Shown in pieces: positions 7,620 to 18,922 of a stretch of 39,646 nucleotides of DNA. The DNA comes from an uncultured Clostridia bacterium (GTDB lineage: Bacteria > Bacillota > Clostridia > TANB77 > CAG-508): positions 1-39,646 of the forward strand of contig CANRGN010000016.1 in assembly GCA_947630235.1 (NCBI GenBank), written 5' to 3'. A program made the translations under genes and the position numbers. Positions within the stretch are counted from its first letter, which is position 1. Each line of letters starts with the position of its first letter. The notes beneath the pieces were generated by a model. That model made no database searches, had not been told where the DNA came from, and saw only the letters and a list, made by a program, of their open reading frames with translations.

Positions 7620-10600
7620 AAATCCCACTTTCTATCAAAATAATGATCTTTAAGCCAATATTCTTCTAAATTTTGTTTTTTTATTTCATTTATAATATTA
7701 TTTTCATCCACTTGAAAAAATGTATCATATGAAGCTTCTGGATTTTCTTTTACTTTGGATTGACTGAAATTACTCCATTCCCAAATTTTAGGACAAGTTT
7801 TCAATTTACTGCACCCTTCAAATAAACCTTCATATCCTACTTTTTCTTCATCTTTAACCCTAAAGACCCCTGATAATTGTTTTATAACATTTTTTGAATC
7901 ATCAAATAAATTTTCATCTACAGTTTCTAAAGAAGAACATCTATAAAAAGCAGCCCCAATATTTTCTATACTGTTACAACCCTCAAATACTTTAGAAACT
8001 GAAGTTAAATTTAAACACTTTGAAAACAAAGAATAAATAGAAGTTAAATTTGAACAATTTTTAAATACTGATACATTAACATTTTTTAAACCAGTATTGT
8101 AAAAAGCATAACTGGCAGATTTTAACTGAGTAAAACCACCAAACATCTCATCATTTATTTGTGTTAAATTTATACAATCTTGGAAAAAGCCACCAATTGA
8201 AGTACAGTTTTGTTTTACCTTATCACTTTCATTTCCTGTTCCAAAAATCTTAGATGATACTGTTGTTAAAGCTTCACAACCTCTAAAAGTATCTTCAAAT
8301 CTTGGACAGTTAATGCCAGAAAATAATCCATCTGGAATGCTGGATATTTTTTTTGCATAACTAAAAGTTCTATTAAAAGTGCATTCTTCTACTTGTCTTT
8401 GAGAAGCAAACAATTTTTGAGGAATACTTTTAAGTCCAGAATATCCGAAATGTATCATCAAAATTATCTAGTTTTAGATTATTATGAAAAATACTTTCAC
8501 CACTACTATTAGTTGGAAGACTTTCTAATTTCTCTGTTCCATAAAATAAAGCATATACACCATGTAATTTCGGATTATTAGCAAAAATATCTACATCAAT
8601 TTTACTTAATGATTTACAACCCCTAAACATAGAGTATACAACTTTTAAATTAGTCGCATAATCAAATAACCCCTTAGGAAATTCTGATATATTTGTATTT
8701 TCAAATAAATCATATGTATATATTATTTTTTTAAAAGCATTTTTATTTACCTCTGAAACTTCTATGGTATTCAAATTACTACAACCGCTATACCATCCAT
8801 CCATTTGGGTAACATTATGAATTCCAAATTGTTTTATTTTTATTAAACAATTTCCAGAATCTTTTATTAATTTACCTAAATAAGCATAGTCACTAAGCAT
8901 ATTTTCTGCGAGATCATCATAAAATGCAAAATTAAGTCCAGTTATGTTTCCAGATATTTTTATTTGTTTTACAGTACTTCCATTCTTATATATATGGAAT
9001 GGAGTATTCTTAGTAGCTAAGTTTGTTACCTCTGAATCATTTGAAAAAACATATGCCAAGCATCTTTCATTACAATAATTTGCTGTTCCATCTCCCCAAT
9101 CTATATGATAAATTATATTCTCACCCACTACACAAGGAAGAGCAAATTTTGTATTTGCTGGAATATTACATTCTAAAATTGTATCTTGTACCTCTCTTAC
9201 TTCAAATTCTTTATGATAATCATTTCCATAAGAATCTACAACATGAACAATAATTGGTCCATTTACAGAAACATTAAAATTTGTTTTAAAAGAAGCATTA
9301 TATACTTTATCTTTATCTTTAAAATAAATAGGAACATTATAAGTTTTATCATCATCTAAACCATCATAATCCCACCAAATTTTAGATATTTTAAAATTTC
9401 CATTAGAAGGAGAACGAACTGTAATTTCAATATTTGATGGATTTACAGGTGTTTCTGAATTATTTTCTTTTACCTCAACTTGTAAATTTGTATCATATCC
9501 TGAATAATCTTCTGAAACTGTTGAACTATTTTCCATAGGATTTCCAGAAATATCTTCATAACCATCTACATATGCATATAAATAATACTGGCTACTTTCG
9601 GTTGGTAAATCTACTGTTGCTGTTAATGTATTAAATTCATTGAATTTATTTTCATTAGTATAATCTACTTTTTTTGGATCTATCGAATTTAAACTAGAGC
9701 TATCAGGTGTAGTATTTTTGTCTTTTACCCAAGCATATTTTATTTTCTTTAAAAGTTCAGGATCTTTGCTTAATCCAGAAAAATCATCTGTTATTACAAT
9801 TTTCCCTTTTCCTTCATCTCCAATATAAACCTTATCTAAAATTGGTTTTTCATAATCAACATTATAAGGTCCAAATTTAGCTGATTGAACAATCTCATTT
9901 CCAACATTATCTGTTAATAAAGTGGTTTTTCCATCTTTTATAATAGTATAATTTCCTGTCCAAGCATAATATGTACCAGAAATATTTTCTTTATATAATA
10001 TTTCTAATCTATTATATATATAATTTGGATGGCTAGTTATTTGATTTTTTATAGATACAGATTGTAAATGTCGACCTAAATCTTCAAAATAATCTGGTTC
10101 AAGGTTATCCCTAGATGATAATTCTTGAACAGCCTCAACTGTATCTACTTTATTATAAATACCTGATTGTTCATCAATTATTTTAAATTTAAACTTAGCA
10201 TTATCTGCCACTTGTCCTTCTGAAGAATTATCTTTGTTCACAGCATATAATATATTGCTCGTCAAATATCGCTCTGCAAATAATTTTTTATTACTTATAC
10301 CCCAAGCCTTTAAAGTTTCAAATTCCATCATCTCTTCTACTTCTATAGTAGGACCAGTATTATCAAGATTTACTGCAATACTTTTAACTTCTCTTTTATT
10401 ATTATTTGGACGAATATATAAGTTTCCTTGACCTGTTCCAGAATTTACATATATTGTTCCATCAGCAGATTTTTGTCCTTCATTTGGATATATTAATAAT
10501 TTATTATTATAATCATTATCTGTTAATTGACTTTCTGATTTTGTAGTCCAACAATAATCAAAATAGTATTTTTTATGTTCTAAGCCTTGGACTTGATTTT

Positions 10601-11601
10601 CCATAGTAATTTTTACAGTTGCTCCAGATCCCCATGTTACATTATTTTTATCAGTATAACCATCTTTTCTGTCCGGATCTGTAAGTTTAGTTTCATATTT
10701 CAAAGAACTCTTATCTATATTCCATGCAAATTCTCCTGATGTTTGAGGTATTGTTATAGCTGTTGTTATTACTGTTTTTTCATTTTCTGTTCCATCTTCA
10801 TCAACAATTGAACCTGGATTTATAGTCATTGAAACTCCTTCAGTAGGATCTGGTATATGATCTTTTGGTATTATAACAGTATAAATATGCTCACTTCCAT
10901 CATCAGTTGGCTTTTTATCGCCACTATCTTTTATATTGCTAGGAGTTACATCATCATCTCCGATTTTTTAAATCTACTTTATCATTAGTTATATCATCTT
11001 TACTAAGTGGGTCTTGAATTTTGGCTAAATCATCTTCAACTTTAACTTTAAATTCATAATTTCCACCATTTTCTTTTATATCTTCTTCTAATGTTACTAC
11101 AATGGAACTATCAGCATAGCTCTCATGTTCATTTCCTAATTGAGTAGTTACTCCTCCTAAATATGCATCAGAACCATCCTCATATTTTTTATTTGTTAAA
11201 TCCCAAATTTCTCCTGTTGAATAATCAACAACATATGTTTGGCCATCTGCTGCTTCGATACCTAAATCTTCTAAATCATCTGATGTTACTATATAATAAG
11301 AATCTTTATCTCCTTGTAAAGGTGATTTAGAATCATCTATATCAGATTTAAATTCCTCAACTTCAACTGCTTTCCTTCCTTTAAAATTGCCACCATCATC
11401 TTGTACTTTAGATTTAGTATATTCTTCCAAAAGAGCTTGCTGAACCATTCTTAAATTAGTTTCAATTACATTATCTTGTGTTGTATTAACAGATGAAATA
11501 CCTTGTCTAATTGCAATTGAAGCAATAATAATCATTACTATTAATGTTATTATTAAAACAATAAGAGTTATTCCATTTTCATTTTTAAGATTTCTTTTCA
11601 T
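7616..11601 (-). CDS. 1,327-aa prepilin-leader/BspA-like surface protein, requires +1 shifts at two CGG codons
   Basis: Three adjacent frames form one protein. Segment 1 (11601-10963): prepilin-type leader KNENGITLIVLIITLIVM (Gly at the cleavage point, no Glu5), then a pilin-like head. Segment 2 (10961-8448): long beta-rich extracellular region, a PKD/BspA-like motif YHIDWGDGT, and the start of Leu-rich repeats (FRGCKSLSKIDVDIF). Segment 3 (8446-7616): further repeats of the type FEDTFRGCEALTTVSSKIF. The frame is open across both joins, and each join is a CGG codon (10960-10962; 8445-8447). At the second, DDTF-GYSGLKSIP restores the repeat phase. The segment-2 ATG at 10829 has no need to be a start. 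RBS AAGGAG precedes the ATG at 11601. Probably a cell-surface adhesin; ligand unknown. Confidence 0.85.
8445..8447 (-). other. In-frame CGG codon with +1 frameshift (BspA-like gene, second)
   Basis: Zero frame ACA TTT CGG ATA reaches TAA within five codons. Skipping the C gives ACA TTT GGA TAT TCT GGA CTT AAA AGT, which keeps the Leu-rich-repeat pattern. Confidence 0.85.
10960..10962 (-). other. In-frame CGG codon with +1 frameshift (BspA-like gene, first)
   Basis: Zero frame AAA AAT CGG AGA TGA stops at once. Skipping the C gives AAA AAT GGA GAT GAT GAT GTA, which stays open for 838 codons. An A6 run lies just upstream, so slippage is an alternative for this site alone. Confidence 0.8.
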
Positions 11602-11634
11602 TTGTATCTCCTTTATATTATATATTCTTATTTT

Positions 11635-11663
11635 ATATTAACATTATGTTTTTTTTTTTTCAA
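11635..11663 (-). promoter_or_regulatory. Surface-protein promoter with a poly-A(12) tract
   Basis: Minus strand TTGAAA (11658-11663), 17-bp spacer, TAATAT (11635-11640). An uninterrupted run of 12 A covers the last three bases of the -35 and the first nine of the spacer. Length changes in this run would alter the spacing. Confidence 0.7.
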
Positions 11664-11714
11664 CTAATTTTATGTTAAATTTATATTACAAAAAAATATT
11701 CAATTTCACTTAGC

Positions 11715-11760
11715 AAAAAACGTAGAAAATATCTGTAATATCACAAACATTTTCTACGTT
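11715..11760 (-). terminator. Terminator of the glycosyltransferase gene
   Basis: AACGTAGAAAAT (11719-11730) pairs with ATTTTCTACGTT (11749-11760), a 12-bp stem, followed on the minus strand by six U. It is 28 bases after the stop. Confidence 0.85.
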
Positions 11761-11788
11761 CCATCAATTTCATTTTTCACTAAAATCT

Positions 11789-13039
11789 TTATTCATTATT
11801 TAATTGTTTTTCTGGTATTAAATCTTCTATTTTTAAACTCTTTACATGTTTTATTTTTTCCCACTCAGTATTTTGTTTAAATAAACATTTTAAATTTATA
11901 AGTATCCAAGAACCTAAAAATAATGGATAACATATTAAACCTTTAATCATTGGTTTTATTGGTCTTTTATCTATTAGCATTACAACTATAGCAGGAATCA
12001 TTGGTGTTACAAAAGATGTAATTCCTAATGCCAAAAGACCATTTATAGCTGTTTGTGCATCTATACCAGATATTAAGCTTATTATACCATTTAATAATAC
12101 CAATATAATTGATAAAATTAAAAATGGAATTCCTAATAAATATATAAAACCATCAAAATTCATTATTTTTTTATGTTTTGCTATTCCTTTAACTAAATCT
12201 TTTAAATAATATTTCATACATTGCAAATGGCCTACTGTCCATCTCTCTCTTTGAGACCAACTTTGAGCAAATCCAACTGGTTGTTCATCATATACTACAG
12301 CATCTACTGCCCAACCAAGTTTTCTTCCTTTTGAAATATTTATTAATGAAAATTCTATATCTTCAGTTAATGTTTTTGTTTGCCATCCATTTGGCTTAAT
12401 TATATCAAATCTAACCATAAAGCCAGTTCCATTAATTAAAGGTGATAACCCAACATTATATCTAGCTAAATGATAAAATTTATTCATCATCCAATAAAAT
12501 ATTGCATATCCAGAAGATATCCAAGAATCTGTAGGATTTTTTATATCTCTATATCCTTGAACCACATTTTCTCCTTGACATAATTTCATGTTCATAACAT
12601 TTAAAAAGTTTTTATCTACAATATTATCTGCATCAAATACACAAAAAGCATCATAATCACTATTATCTTCTATTTTTTGTTTTAAAAACCAACTTAGCGC
12701 ATATCCTTTTGTTTTATGAGCTTCATCAAATCTTTTCATTACTATAGCACCAGCTTTTTTTGCAATTTCTGCAGTTGCATCACTACAATTATCAGCAATA
12801 ACATATATATCATATAACTCTTTTGGATATTCTTGAGCCTTTAAACTTAATATTAAATTTTCAATAACAGCTTCTTCATTATGAGCTGGTATTATTGCCA
12901 TAAATTTATGTTTTTTATCAATTATTTTTTTCTTTTCTTTTAATTTTATAAAAGAAGCAAAACTAATAACTAATTGATATAACCAATATATAGTTAAAAC
13001 CCAAATTAAAGCTTGCCTAAGAATATACAAATACTTCAT
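11789..13039 (-). CDS. Processive family-2 glycosyltransferase, membrane-bound
   Basis: The 416-aa protein has one N-terminal helix (about 10-30), a GT2 catalytic domain and three to four C-terminal helices. Family signatures are all present: FMAIIPAHNEE, the DAD motif in CVFDADNIVD, TLTEDIEF (TED) and QRERW in SQRERWTVGHLQ. This arrangement resembles hyaluronan/poly-GlcNAc/cellulose synthase-type enzymes, which build and export a beta-linked polysaccharide from a nucleotide sugar. The polymer cannot be told from sequence; no partner deacetylase or c-di-GMP-binding domain is nearby. It is a single-gene unit with its own promoter and terminator, lying between the housekeeping operon and the surface-protein operon. 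Confidence 0.88.
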   Translation of the reverse strand: MKYLYILRQALIWVLTIYWLYQLVISFASFIKLKEKKKIIDKKHKFMAIIPAHNEEAVIENLILSLKAQEYPKELYDIYVIADNCSDATAEIAKKAGAIVMKRFDEAHKTKGYALSWFLKQKIEDNSDYDAFCVFDADNIVDKNFLNVMNMKLCQGENVVQGYRDIKNPTDSWISSGYAIFYWMMNKFYHLARYNVGLSPLINGTGFMVRFDIIKPNGWQTKTLTEDIEFSLINISKGRKLGWAVDAVVYDEQPVGFAQSWSQRERWTVGHLQCMKYYLKDLVKGIAKHKKIMNFDGFIYLLGIPFLILSIILVLLNGIISLISGIDAQTAINGLLALGITSFVTPMIPAIVVMLIDKRPIKPMIKGLICYPLFLGSWILINLKCLFKQNTEWEKIKHVKSLKIEDLIPEKQLNNE

Positions 13040-13083
13040 TTTATTCTCCTTTTTAAATTATTTTTCCAATTTTCTCAATTGAT

Positions 13084-13112
13084 ATTATAACAATATTTTC
13101 CAAATTATGCAA
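13084..13112 (-). promoter_or_regulatory. Promoter of the glycosyltransferase gene
   Basis: Minus strand TTGCAT (13107-13112), 17-bp spacer, TATAAT (13084-13089), 45 bases before the ATG. Confidence 0.75.
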
Positions 13113-13119
13113 ATATTTT

Positions 13120-13965
13120 TCATAAAATAATATCTCTTTTTAGTAATTTATTTTCAACTATTCCTATTCCAATAAAATTATTATTTTGATCATAAATTTT
13201 ATATAAACCATTTGCTAAATTATAGGTTAATTTTACTCCATTTTGAAAAAGTTCTAATTTTCTATTATTTAAAACAATAGAAGATAAATAAGAAAAATAT
13301 TGTTCTATTGTTATTATATTATTCTTTTTATGTAATAATTCATCTATTTTTATAGAATTTTCAATTTTAAATTTATCTACCATTGTCCTTTTTAAATAAG
13401 ACATATATCCAACAGTTCCAAGTTTTTCAGCTATATTCTCACATAAAACTCGTATATATGTACCTTTTGAACAATAAACTTCAAATTTTATTGAACTTTC
13501 TACTAATTCTAAAAGTTTTATATCATAAATTTCTATTTCTCTAGATTTTCTTTCAATTTCTATTCCTTCCCTGGCATATTCATAAAGTTTTTTCCCATCA
13601 ACTTTAACAGCAGAATACATAGGAGGAATTTGATTTTGTTTTCCTATAAAACTATTAAAAATCTCCTGAACTATTTGTTCATTTATAATTGGAATTTGTT
13701 TTTTCTCAATAGTATTTCCTTCTATGTCACCAGTATCTTTCTTTTCACCTAGTTGCAATAAAGCAATATATTTTTTATCATGCTCTATTAAATATTTAGA
13801 AAGTTTTGTTCCTTTTCCTAGTAAAATAGGAAGTACTCCAGTTGCCATAGGATCTAAAGTTCCAGTATGACCTGCTTTTTTTTCATTTAAAATATTTCTA
13901 ACTTTTGTTACAGTTTGCCTAGAGCTTATTCCTATAGGCTTATCTATAATAATTATTCCATCCAT
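13120..13965 (-). CDS. truB: tRNA pseudouridine-55 synthase
   Basis: Converts U55 of the tRNA T-loop to pseudouridine. Residues 1-60 hold MDGIIIIDKPIGISSRQTV and GHTGTLDPMATGVLPILLGKGTK with the catalytic aspartate (TLDP); MYSAVKVDGKKLYEYAREG is the second TruB signature and CSKGTYIRVLCENIAEKLG the third. At 281 aa it is a normal length. It is the last gene of the rimP-infB operon, 7 bases after nrnA, the standard Firmicute order. The next gene has its own promoter; no obvious terminator follows truB. Confidence 0.96.
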   Translation of the reverse strand: MDGIIIIDKPIGISSRQTVTKVRNILNEKKAGHTGTLDPMATGVLPILLGKGTKLSKYLIEHDKKYIALLQLGEKKDTGDIEGNTIEKKQIPIINEQIVQEIFNSFIGKQNQIPPMYSAVKVDGKKLYEYAREGIEIERKSREIEIYDIKLLELVESSIKFEVYCSKGTYIRVLCENIAEKLGTVGYMSYLKRTMVDKFKIENSIKIDELLHKKNNIITIEQYFSYLSSIVLNNRKLELFQNGVKLTYNLANGLYKIYDQNNNFIGIGIVENKLLKRDIIL

Positions 13966-13972
13966 ATTACAC

Positions 13973-14929
13973 CTATTTTAAGAATTTCATTGATTCTTTT
14001 ATAATTAACTCTTTTGCTTCTTCATAAGAAGTTAATAAACTTACTCCAGCAGCTCTAAGATGTCCGCCACCACCAAGATTTAAACATATAGCAGATGCAT
14101 CTACATAATCATTTGAACGAACAGAAATTTTATATCCCTTTTCTCTTTCATATATGAATATTGAAATTTCTACTCCTTCTATATTTTTACCAATTTCTAC
14201 TATTGTTGCTAAATCACCAGTTTTAGTTCCGTATTTTTTCTCATCTTGTTTTGTTATATATGTATACGCTATTTTACCATCTGCTAAAAATTCTAATCTT
14301 TCTGTAGCTAATTTTTGAATTTCAAACCTTGGTTTTGATATTTTATTATAAGCTTCTCTATATACTTTAGATACATTTACACCTTTACTTAAAGCTAGAG
14401 ATGCAAATTCAAAACTTTCTGAAGTAGTTTCTGGTATACTAAATCCACAAGTATCTGTAATTATTCCTGTAATAATACATGTAGCAATATCTTTAGTTAT
14501 ATCTATATTAAGATATTCAAAACTTGATTCTAGTACCTGTGTACATGATGGAGATACTGGGTTTACTATATTATAATCAGCAAACATTGAATTTTTATTA
14601 TGATGATCAAATTGAACTTTTACTGTAGCCTTTTCAAATAAATCTTTATATATATTTGATACCCTTTCTAAATTAACACAATCTACTACTATAGCCATAT
14701 CATAATTAGTTTTATCTATATCAGCTTTTATCATATCTATTCCAGGCATAAATTTATATATATATGGATAATCTTTAAGATAAATATCTACACAAGATTT
14801 TCCAAGCCCTTTTATTGCATGTGCCATGGCAAGGCTACTTCCTATTGCATCTCCATCTGGATTTTCATGTGTTAATATAACAAAACTTTCTGAGTTTTTT
14901 ATTTCTCTATAAATATCATCTAATGTCAT
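13973..14929 (-). CDS. nrnA: DHH-family oligoribonuclease / pAp phosphatase
   Basis: NrnA-type enzyme that degrades RNA oligonucleotides of a few bases and dephosphorylates 3',5'-pAp. In 318 aa it shows the DHH metal motifs ILTHENPDGDAIGSS, VVDCVN and FDHHNK, and the DHHA1 substrate-binding motif GGGGHLRAAG near the C-terminus. It sits between rbfA and truB, as in many Clostridia and Bacilli. A 50-base stem-loop lies in the 82-base gap before it, which may tune its expression relative to rbfA. Confidence 0.93.
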   Translation of the reverse strand: MTLDDIYREIKNSESFVILTHENPDGDAIGSSLAMAHAIKGLGKSCVDIYLKDYPYIYKFMPGIDMIKADIDKTNYDMAIVVDCVNLERVSNIYKDLFEKATVKVQFDHHNKNSMFADYNIVNPVSPSCTQVLESSFEYLNIDITKDIATCIITGIITDTCGFSIPETTSESFEFASLALSKGVNVSKVYREAYNKISKPRFEIQKLATERLEFLADGKIAYTYITKQDEKKYGTKTGDLATIVEIGKNIEGVEISIFIYEREKGYKISVRSNDYVDASAICLNLGGGGHLRAAGVSLLTSYEEAKELIIKESMKFLK

Positions 14930-14951
14930 TTTTTTCCTTTCTTTAAAGCAA

Positions 14952-15001
14952 TTCCGATACTTATAATAGATACATTTTTTACTCTATCTTAAATATCGGA
15001 A
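14952..15001 (-). other. Stem-loop between rbfA and nrnA
   Basis: TTCCGATA (14952-14959) pairs with TATCGGAA (14994-15001); an inner ATAGATA/TCTATCT can extend it. There is no U-tract, so it is more likely a processing or stability hairpin than a terminator. Confidence 0.55.
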
Positions 15002-15011
15002 ACTTTATATT

Positions 15012-15380
15012 TTAACTATTTTTGTCTTTTAAATCTTTAGTTATATCTTTTAAAATTCTATCTATTTTAGAACCATATTCTAAAGATTCATCAAATTCAA
15101 ATACAAGCTCTGGTGTTATTCTTAAATTTACTTTTTTTGCTAAAATACTCCTTATATATCCTGATGATTTTTTCAAAATTGCTAAACATTGTTTATTATT
15201 TTTAGTACCTATCATACTAACATATACTCTAGCATATCTAAAATCAGGTGTTGTACTAACTTTTGTAACACTAATAAGACCTGTTAAATGAGGATCTTTT
15301 AATTCTAAGCTTATAATTTGACTTATTTCTTTTTTTAGCTCTTCATTTATTTTGTTCATTCTATTACTGTTTGCTGGCAT
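15012..15380 (-). CDS. rbfA: Ribosome-binding factor A
   Basis: Late 30S maturation factor that binds the 16S rRNA helix 1 region. The 122-aa protein begins [20 protein letters not shown] and holds the KH-like core with LKDPHLTGLISVTKVSTTPDFRYARVYVSMIG and the conserved RITPELVFEFDESLEYGSKID. Its ATG shares one base with the infB stop (TAATG), so it should be coupled to infB. Confidence 0.96.
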   Translation of the reverse strand: MPANSNRMNKINEELKKEISQIISLELKDPHLTGLISVTKVSTTPDFRYARVYVSMIGTKNNKQCLAILKKSSGYIRSILAKKVNLRITPELVFEFDESLEYGSKIDRILKDITKDLKDKNS

Positions 15381-18346
15381 TATTTCACCTCTTCCATAAC
15401 ATATACCTCTAATGTATCGCCTTCTTTTATATCATTGAAGTTTTCAATTTGTAAACCACATTCATAGCCTTTATCAACTTCTTTTACATCATCTTTAAAT
15501 CTCTTTAAAGAAATTAATTTTCCATCATGAATAACTATATTATCTCTTATTACTCTTAATCCTGCATTTCTAGAAACTTTACCAGTTAATACATAGCATC
15601 CAGCTATTGTTCCAACATTTGATACTTTAAATGTTTGACGAATTTCTGCAGTTCCTATAACAGTTTCTTTAAATACTGGATCAAGCATACCTTTCATTGC
15701 AGATTCGACATCATTTATTGCATCATAAATAACTGAATATTGTTTTATTTCAACTCCATCATTATCAGCTATAGTTTTGGCCATAACTTCTGCTCTAACA
15801 TTAAATGCTATTATTATCGCATTTGATACTTTGGCAAGTGTAACATCTGATTCTGTAACTCCACCAACATTTGAATGAATTACCTTTACCTTAACTTCAT
15901 TATTAGATAATCTTTCTAATGATTGTTTTAATGCTTCAACAGAACCTTGAACATCTGCTTTTACAATTAAGTTTAATTGTTTTAAATTTTGTGATTCAAT
16001 TTGATTAAATAAATCATCCAAGGTAACAGCTCTATTTTTAGCAAGTTCCTTTTCTCTTTCTTCTCTTTTTCTACTTTCAATTAAATGTTTTGCTGTTTTT
16101 TCATCTTTTACTTCATAGAATGTATCTCCAGATTGAGGTACACTAGATAATCCTGTAATTTCAACTGGTGTAGATGGCCCTGCTGATTTTACATTTTTAC
16201 CTTTATCATTTTTCATTGTTCTTATTCTACCAATTGTTGAACCAACTATAATTGTATCTCCAACATCTAATTTTCCTCTTTGAACTAACATTGTAGCTAC
16301 AGGTCCACGTTTCTTATCAAGTTTTGCTTCAATAATAGTTCCTTTAGCTTGTTTTGTAGGATTTGCTTTTAATTCTAATATATCAGCTTGTAATAATACC
16401 ATTTCAAGGAGATTATCTATACCTTCTTTTTTCTTAGCAGAAATAGGAACATATATTGTAGTTCCTCCCCATTCTTCTGGAACCAATTCATATTGCATAA
16501 GTTCTTGTTGAACTTTAGAAAAATTAGCATCTGGTAAATCCATTTTATTTACAGCTACTATAATTGGTATATCTGCAGCTTTTGCATGATTTATAGCTTC
16601 AACAGTTTGTGGCATAACTCCATCATTTGCAGCTACAACAAGTATTGCTATATCTGTTATCATTGCACCTCTAGCTCTCATATTTGTAAATGCTTCATGT
16701 CCTGGTGTATCTAAAAATGTAATATCTCTATCATTTATTTTTACTTGATAAGCTCCTATATGCTGTGTAATTCCACCAAACTCTCCTTCTATAACATTTG
16801 TTTCTCTTATTGCATCTAATAAAGATGTTTTTCCATGATCTACGTGACCCATTACTACTATAACAGGAGGTCTTGAAACTAATTCTTCTTCACTATCTTC
16901 TGTTTCATCTATAAGTTTATCTTCATCTGTTATTACTACTTTTTTACTTGCTGTAATTCCATATTCTTCAGCAATTAGATATGCTGTATCAAAATCTAAT
17001 TCGTTATTTATTGTAGCTAATATTCCAAGTGAAAGTAATTTTTTTATTACATCTCCACTAGTAACTTTCATTGTCATAGCTAAATCTTTTACTGTTATTG
17101 TTTCTGGAATTGTTATTTCTGTTAGTTTAAATATTTTTTGTTTAGATTTTACTTCTGGTTTTTGTTTTGCTTTTTTAGACTTTCTATTCCTATCTGAACT
17201 TAAATCATAATAATCATACATCTCGTCATCATTAAATTTATTTTGCCTCTTAAGATTATTTAATTTTCCATTATCAAAATCAGAATTATTTCCTTTTCTA
17301 TTTTTCTTTGGTTGTCTTTCTTCTGCTTTTGAATTCATTTTTTGTTTATCTCTAGCTTTATTATTTGTGTATTCTCTAACATTTTCTTTTTCAGCAGGCA
17401 TATCCATTTCCATAATATTTTTTATTTTCTTATCAATGCCCTTATCATCTAAACTTCTGTTATTTCTATAATTTCCAGAATTCCTATTATCATTATTTTT
17501 ATAGTAATTTGGATTATTTCTTCTTTCTACAAAATTATTATTTTTACCATCTTTTGAAAAATTGTTTTTATTATTGTAATTATTTCTATTATCTCTATTA
17601 TAATTATTTCTGTTATTATAATTATTTCTTTCTTCTCTATTATAATTATTTCTAACATGATTATTAATATTATTAGCATTTTCTCTATTTTTTATATTAA
17701 CATTTTCTGGCTTTTTATATTGTTTTGGTTCTATTTTTGATGATTCTATTTTATTTTCTTTTACTTCTTCTTTTTCCACATTAGAACTATTAAGCTCTTG
17801 AGGTTTTGATTCTGTTTTTGTTTCTAGCTTTGTTTCTGGTTTTGACTCTGGTTTTATTTCTGGTTTTGTTTCTAGTTTTGTTTCTGTTTTCTCTTCTTTT
17901 TTCTCCTCAGACTTAATTTCTTTTTTCTCTTCTGATTTTGTTTGTTTCTTTCCTATACCTAATAACTCACTTACAGTTAGAGGTCTAGTAGGTTTATCTC
18001 TATAAACAATATTATAGTCCTTTTTTCTAGAATTATTATCTATGAATCCAACTTGATTTTTATTTTTTGTAGAATCTTTTTTCTCTTGTTTTTCATTTTC
18101 ATCATTAATTATAACAGCCCTTCTAATTATAACTGGTTCTTCTTTGCTTTTTTCTTTTTTATTATCCATAGATTTATTTTTAGTCTCCCCTTTAACTAAT
18201 AATTTCTCTAATTTTTTTTCTTCCTCTTCTGTAATTGAACTTAGATGAGTTTTTACATCAATTCCATTTTGTTTAGCAATATCAATTACTTCTTTATTAG
18301 GTAATCCTAGTCTTTTTGCTAATTCATATATTTTTGTTTTACCCAA
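15380..18346 (-). CDS. infB: Translation initiation factor IF-2
   Basis: GTPase that delivers initiator tRNA to the 30S subunit. At 988 aa it is long because of a low-complexity N-terminal half: IF2_N motif at residues 1-50, Lys/Glu/Pro repeats (about 130-190) and an Asn/Arg-rich tract (about 215-300). The GTPase is complete: [15 protein letters not shown] near residue 499 (G1), [12 protein letters not shown] (G2), DTPGHEAF (G3), NKMD (G4) and ISAKK (G5). The start is TTG directly after the ylxQ stop; the ribosome site GGAGGTG lies inside the ylxQ end, and the protein begins with the expected [16 protein letters not shown]. No ATG fits better. Confidence 0.97.
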   Translation of the reverse strand: MGKTKIYELAKRLGLPNKEVIDIAKQNGIDVKTHLSSITEEEEKKLEKLLVKGETKNKSMDNKKEKSKEEPVIIRRAVIINDENEKQEKKDSTKNKNQVGFIDNNSRKKDYNIVYRDKPTRPLTVSELLGIGKKQTKSEEKKEIKSEEKKEEKTETKLETKPEIKPESKPETKLETKTESKPQELNSSNVEKEEVKENKIESSKIEPKQYKKPENVNIKNRENANNINNHVRNNYNREERNNYNNRNNYNRDNRNNYNNKNNFSKDGKNNNFVERRNNPNYYKNNDNRNSGNYRNNRSLDDKGIDKKIKNIMEMDMPAEKENVREYTNNKARDKQKMNSKAEERQPKKNRKGNNSDFDNGKLNNLKRQNKFNDDEMYDYYDLSSDRNRKSKKAKQKPEVKSKQKIFKLTEITIPETITVKDLAMTMKVTSGDVIKKLLSLGILATINNELDFDTAYLIAEEYGITASKKVVITDEDKLIDETEDSEEELVSRPPVIVVMGHVDHGKTSLLDAIRETNVIEGEFGGITQHIGAYQVKINDRDITFLDTPGHEAFTNMRARGAMITDIAILVVAANDGVMPQTVEAINHAKAADIPIIVAVNKMDLPDANFSKVQQELMQYELVPEEWGGTTIYVPISAKKKEGIDNLLEMVLLQADILELKANPTKQAKGTIIEAKLDKKRGPVATMLVQRGKLDVGDTIIVGSTIGRIRTMKNDKGKNVKSAGPSTPVEITGLSSVPQSGDTFYEVKDEKTAKHLIESRKREEREKELAKNRAVTLDDLFNQIESQNLKQLNLIVKADVQGSVEALKQSLERLSNNEVKVKVIHSNVGGVTESDVTLAKVSNAIIIAFNVRAEVMAKTIADNDGVEIKQYSVIYDAINDVESAMKGMLDPVFKETVIGTAEIRQTFKVSNVGTIAGCYVLTGKVSRNAGLRVIRDNIVIHDGKLISLKRFKDDVKEVDKGYECGLQIENFNDIKEGDTLEVYVMEEVK

Positions 18347-18658
18347 TTACTTCACCTCCGCACTTATTTTATTTTTTATAGCTTCTGCTAAATTCTTATC
18401 TTTTACTCCGATAACAGCTCTATTATCTTTTCCAATAGCTTTGCTATTTTCATCTATAGTACCATAAATAAATAAAGGAACTTTGTATTTCTCACAAGAA
18501 AATTTAAAATTATTTATAGTTCTCTCTGATGCATCTGTAGCAATAATCACTAAATTAACTTTGTTTTTTTCTATATTTTCTAAAACTATATCTGTACCTG
18601 AAACTATTTTTCCTGCTTTGGCAGAGATACCGAGTAAACCTAAAATTTTATTTATCAA
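18347..18658 (-). CDS. ylxQ: L7Ae/L30e-family RNA-binding protein
   Basis: The 103-aa protein of the ribosomal L7Ae/L30e/Gadd45 fold binds kink-turn RNA. Seen are KILGLLGISAKAGKIVSGTD and NLVIIATDASERTINNF, both typical of YlxQ. It overlaps ylxR by 11 bases and ends one base before infB. The conserved nusA-ylxR-ylxQ-infB order supports the call. Confidence 0.9.
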   Translation of the reverse strand: MINKILGLLGISAKAGKIVSGTDIVLENIEKNKVNLVIIATDASERTINNFKFSCEKYKVPLFIYGTIDENSKAIGKDNRAVIGVKDKNLAEAIKNKISAEVK

Positions 18659-18911
18659 TAATTACACCTCTTATATTCTCATAAAAATCTTGAGATATTT
18701 CCTTTTCAAAAGTTCGTTCTAATTTTTTTGATTTAATAGCTTTTTTTAAACACTCCTCTGATTTACATATATATGCTCCTCTTCCATTTTTCTTTCCTGT
18801 TAAATCTATTTCTATAGTTCCTTCTGGAGTTCTTACTATTCTTAAAAGCTCATTTTTTTCTTTTTGTTCATTACAAGCAATACATCTTCTAGCTGGTTTC
18901 TTTTTTTGCAT
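18648..18911 (-). CDS. ylxR: YlxR-family nucleic-acid-binding protein
   Basis: The 87-aa protein has the YlxR signature PARRCIACNEQKEKNELLRIVR and the GRGAYIC motif of the RNA-binding cleft. YlxR homologues are reported to act as nucleoid- or RNase P-associated regulators; the exact role here is open. It lies between nusA and ylxQ. Confidence 0.92.
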   Translation of the reverse strand: MQKKKPARRCIACNEQKEKNELLRIVRTPEGTIEIDLTGKKNGRGAYICKSEECLKKAIKSKKLERTFEKEISQDFYENIRGVIIDK

Positions 18912-18922
18912 AAAACCACCTC

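Noticed and set aside
10955..10975. Slippage on the A6 run as the cause of the first BspA-like frameshift
   Set aside because: Possible for this site alone, but the six other sites have no such run, and the CGG explanation covers all seven.
14947..15002. The rbfA-nrnA stem-loop as a terminator
   Set aside because: No U-tract follows it and nrnA-truB have no visible promoter of their own.
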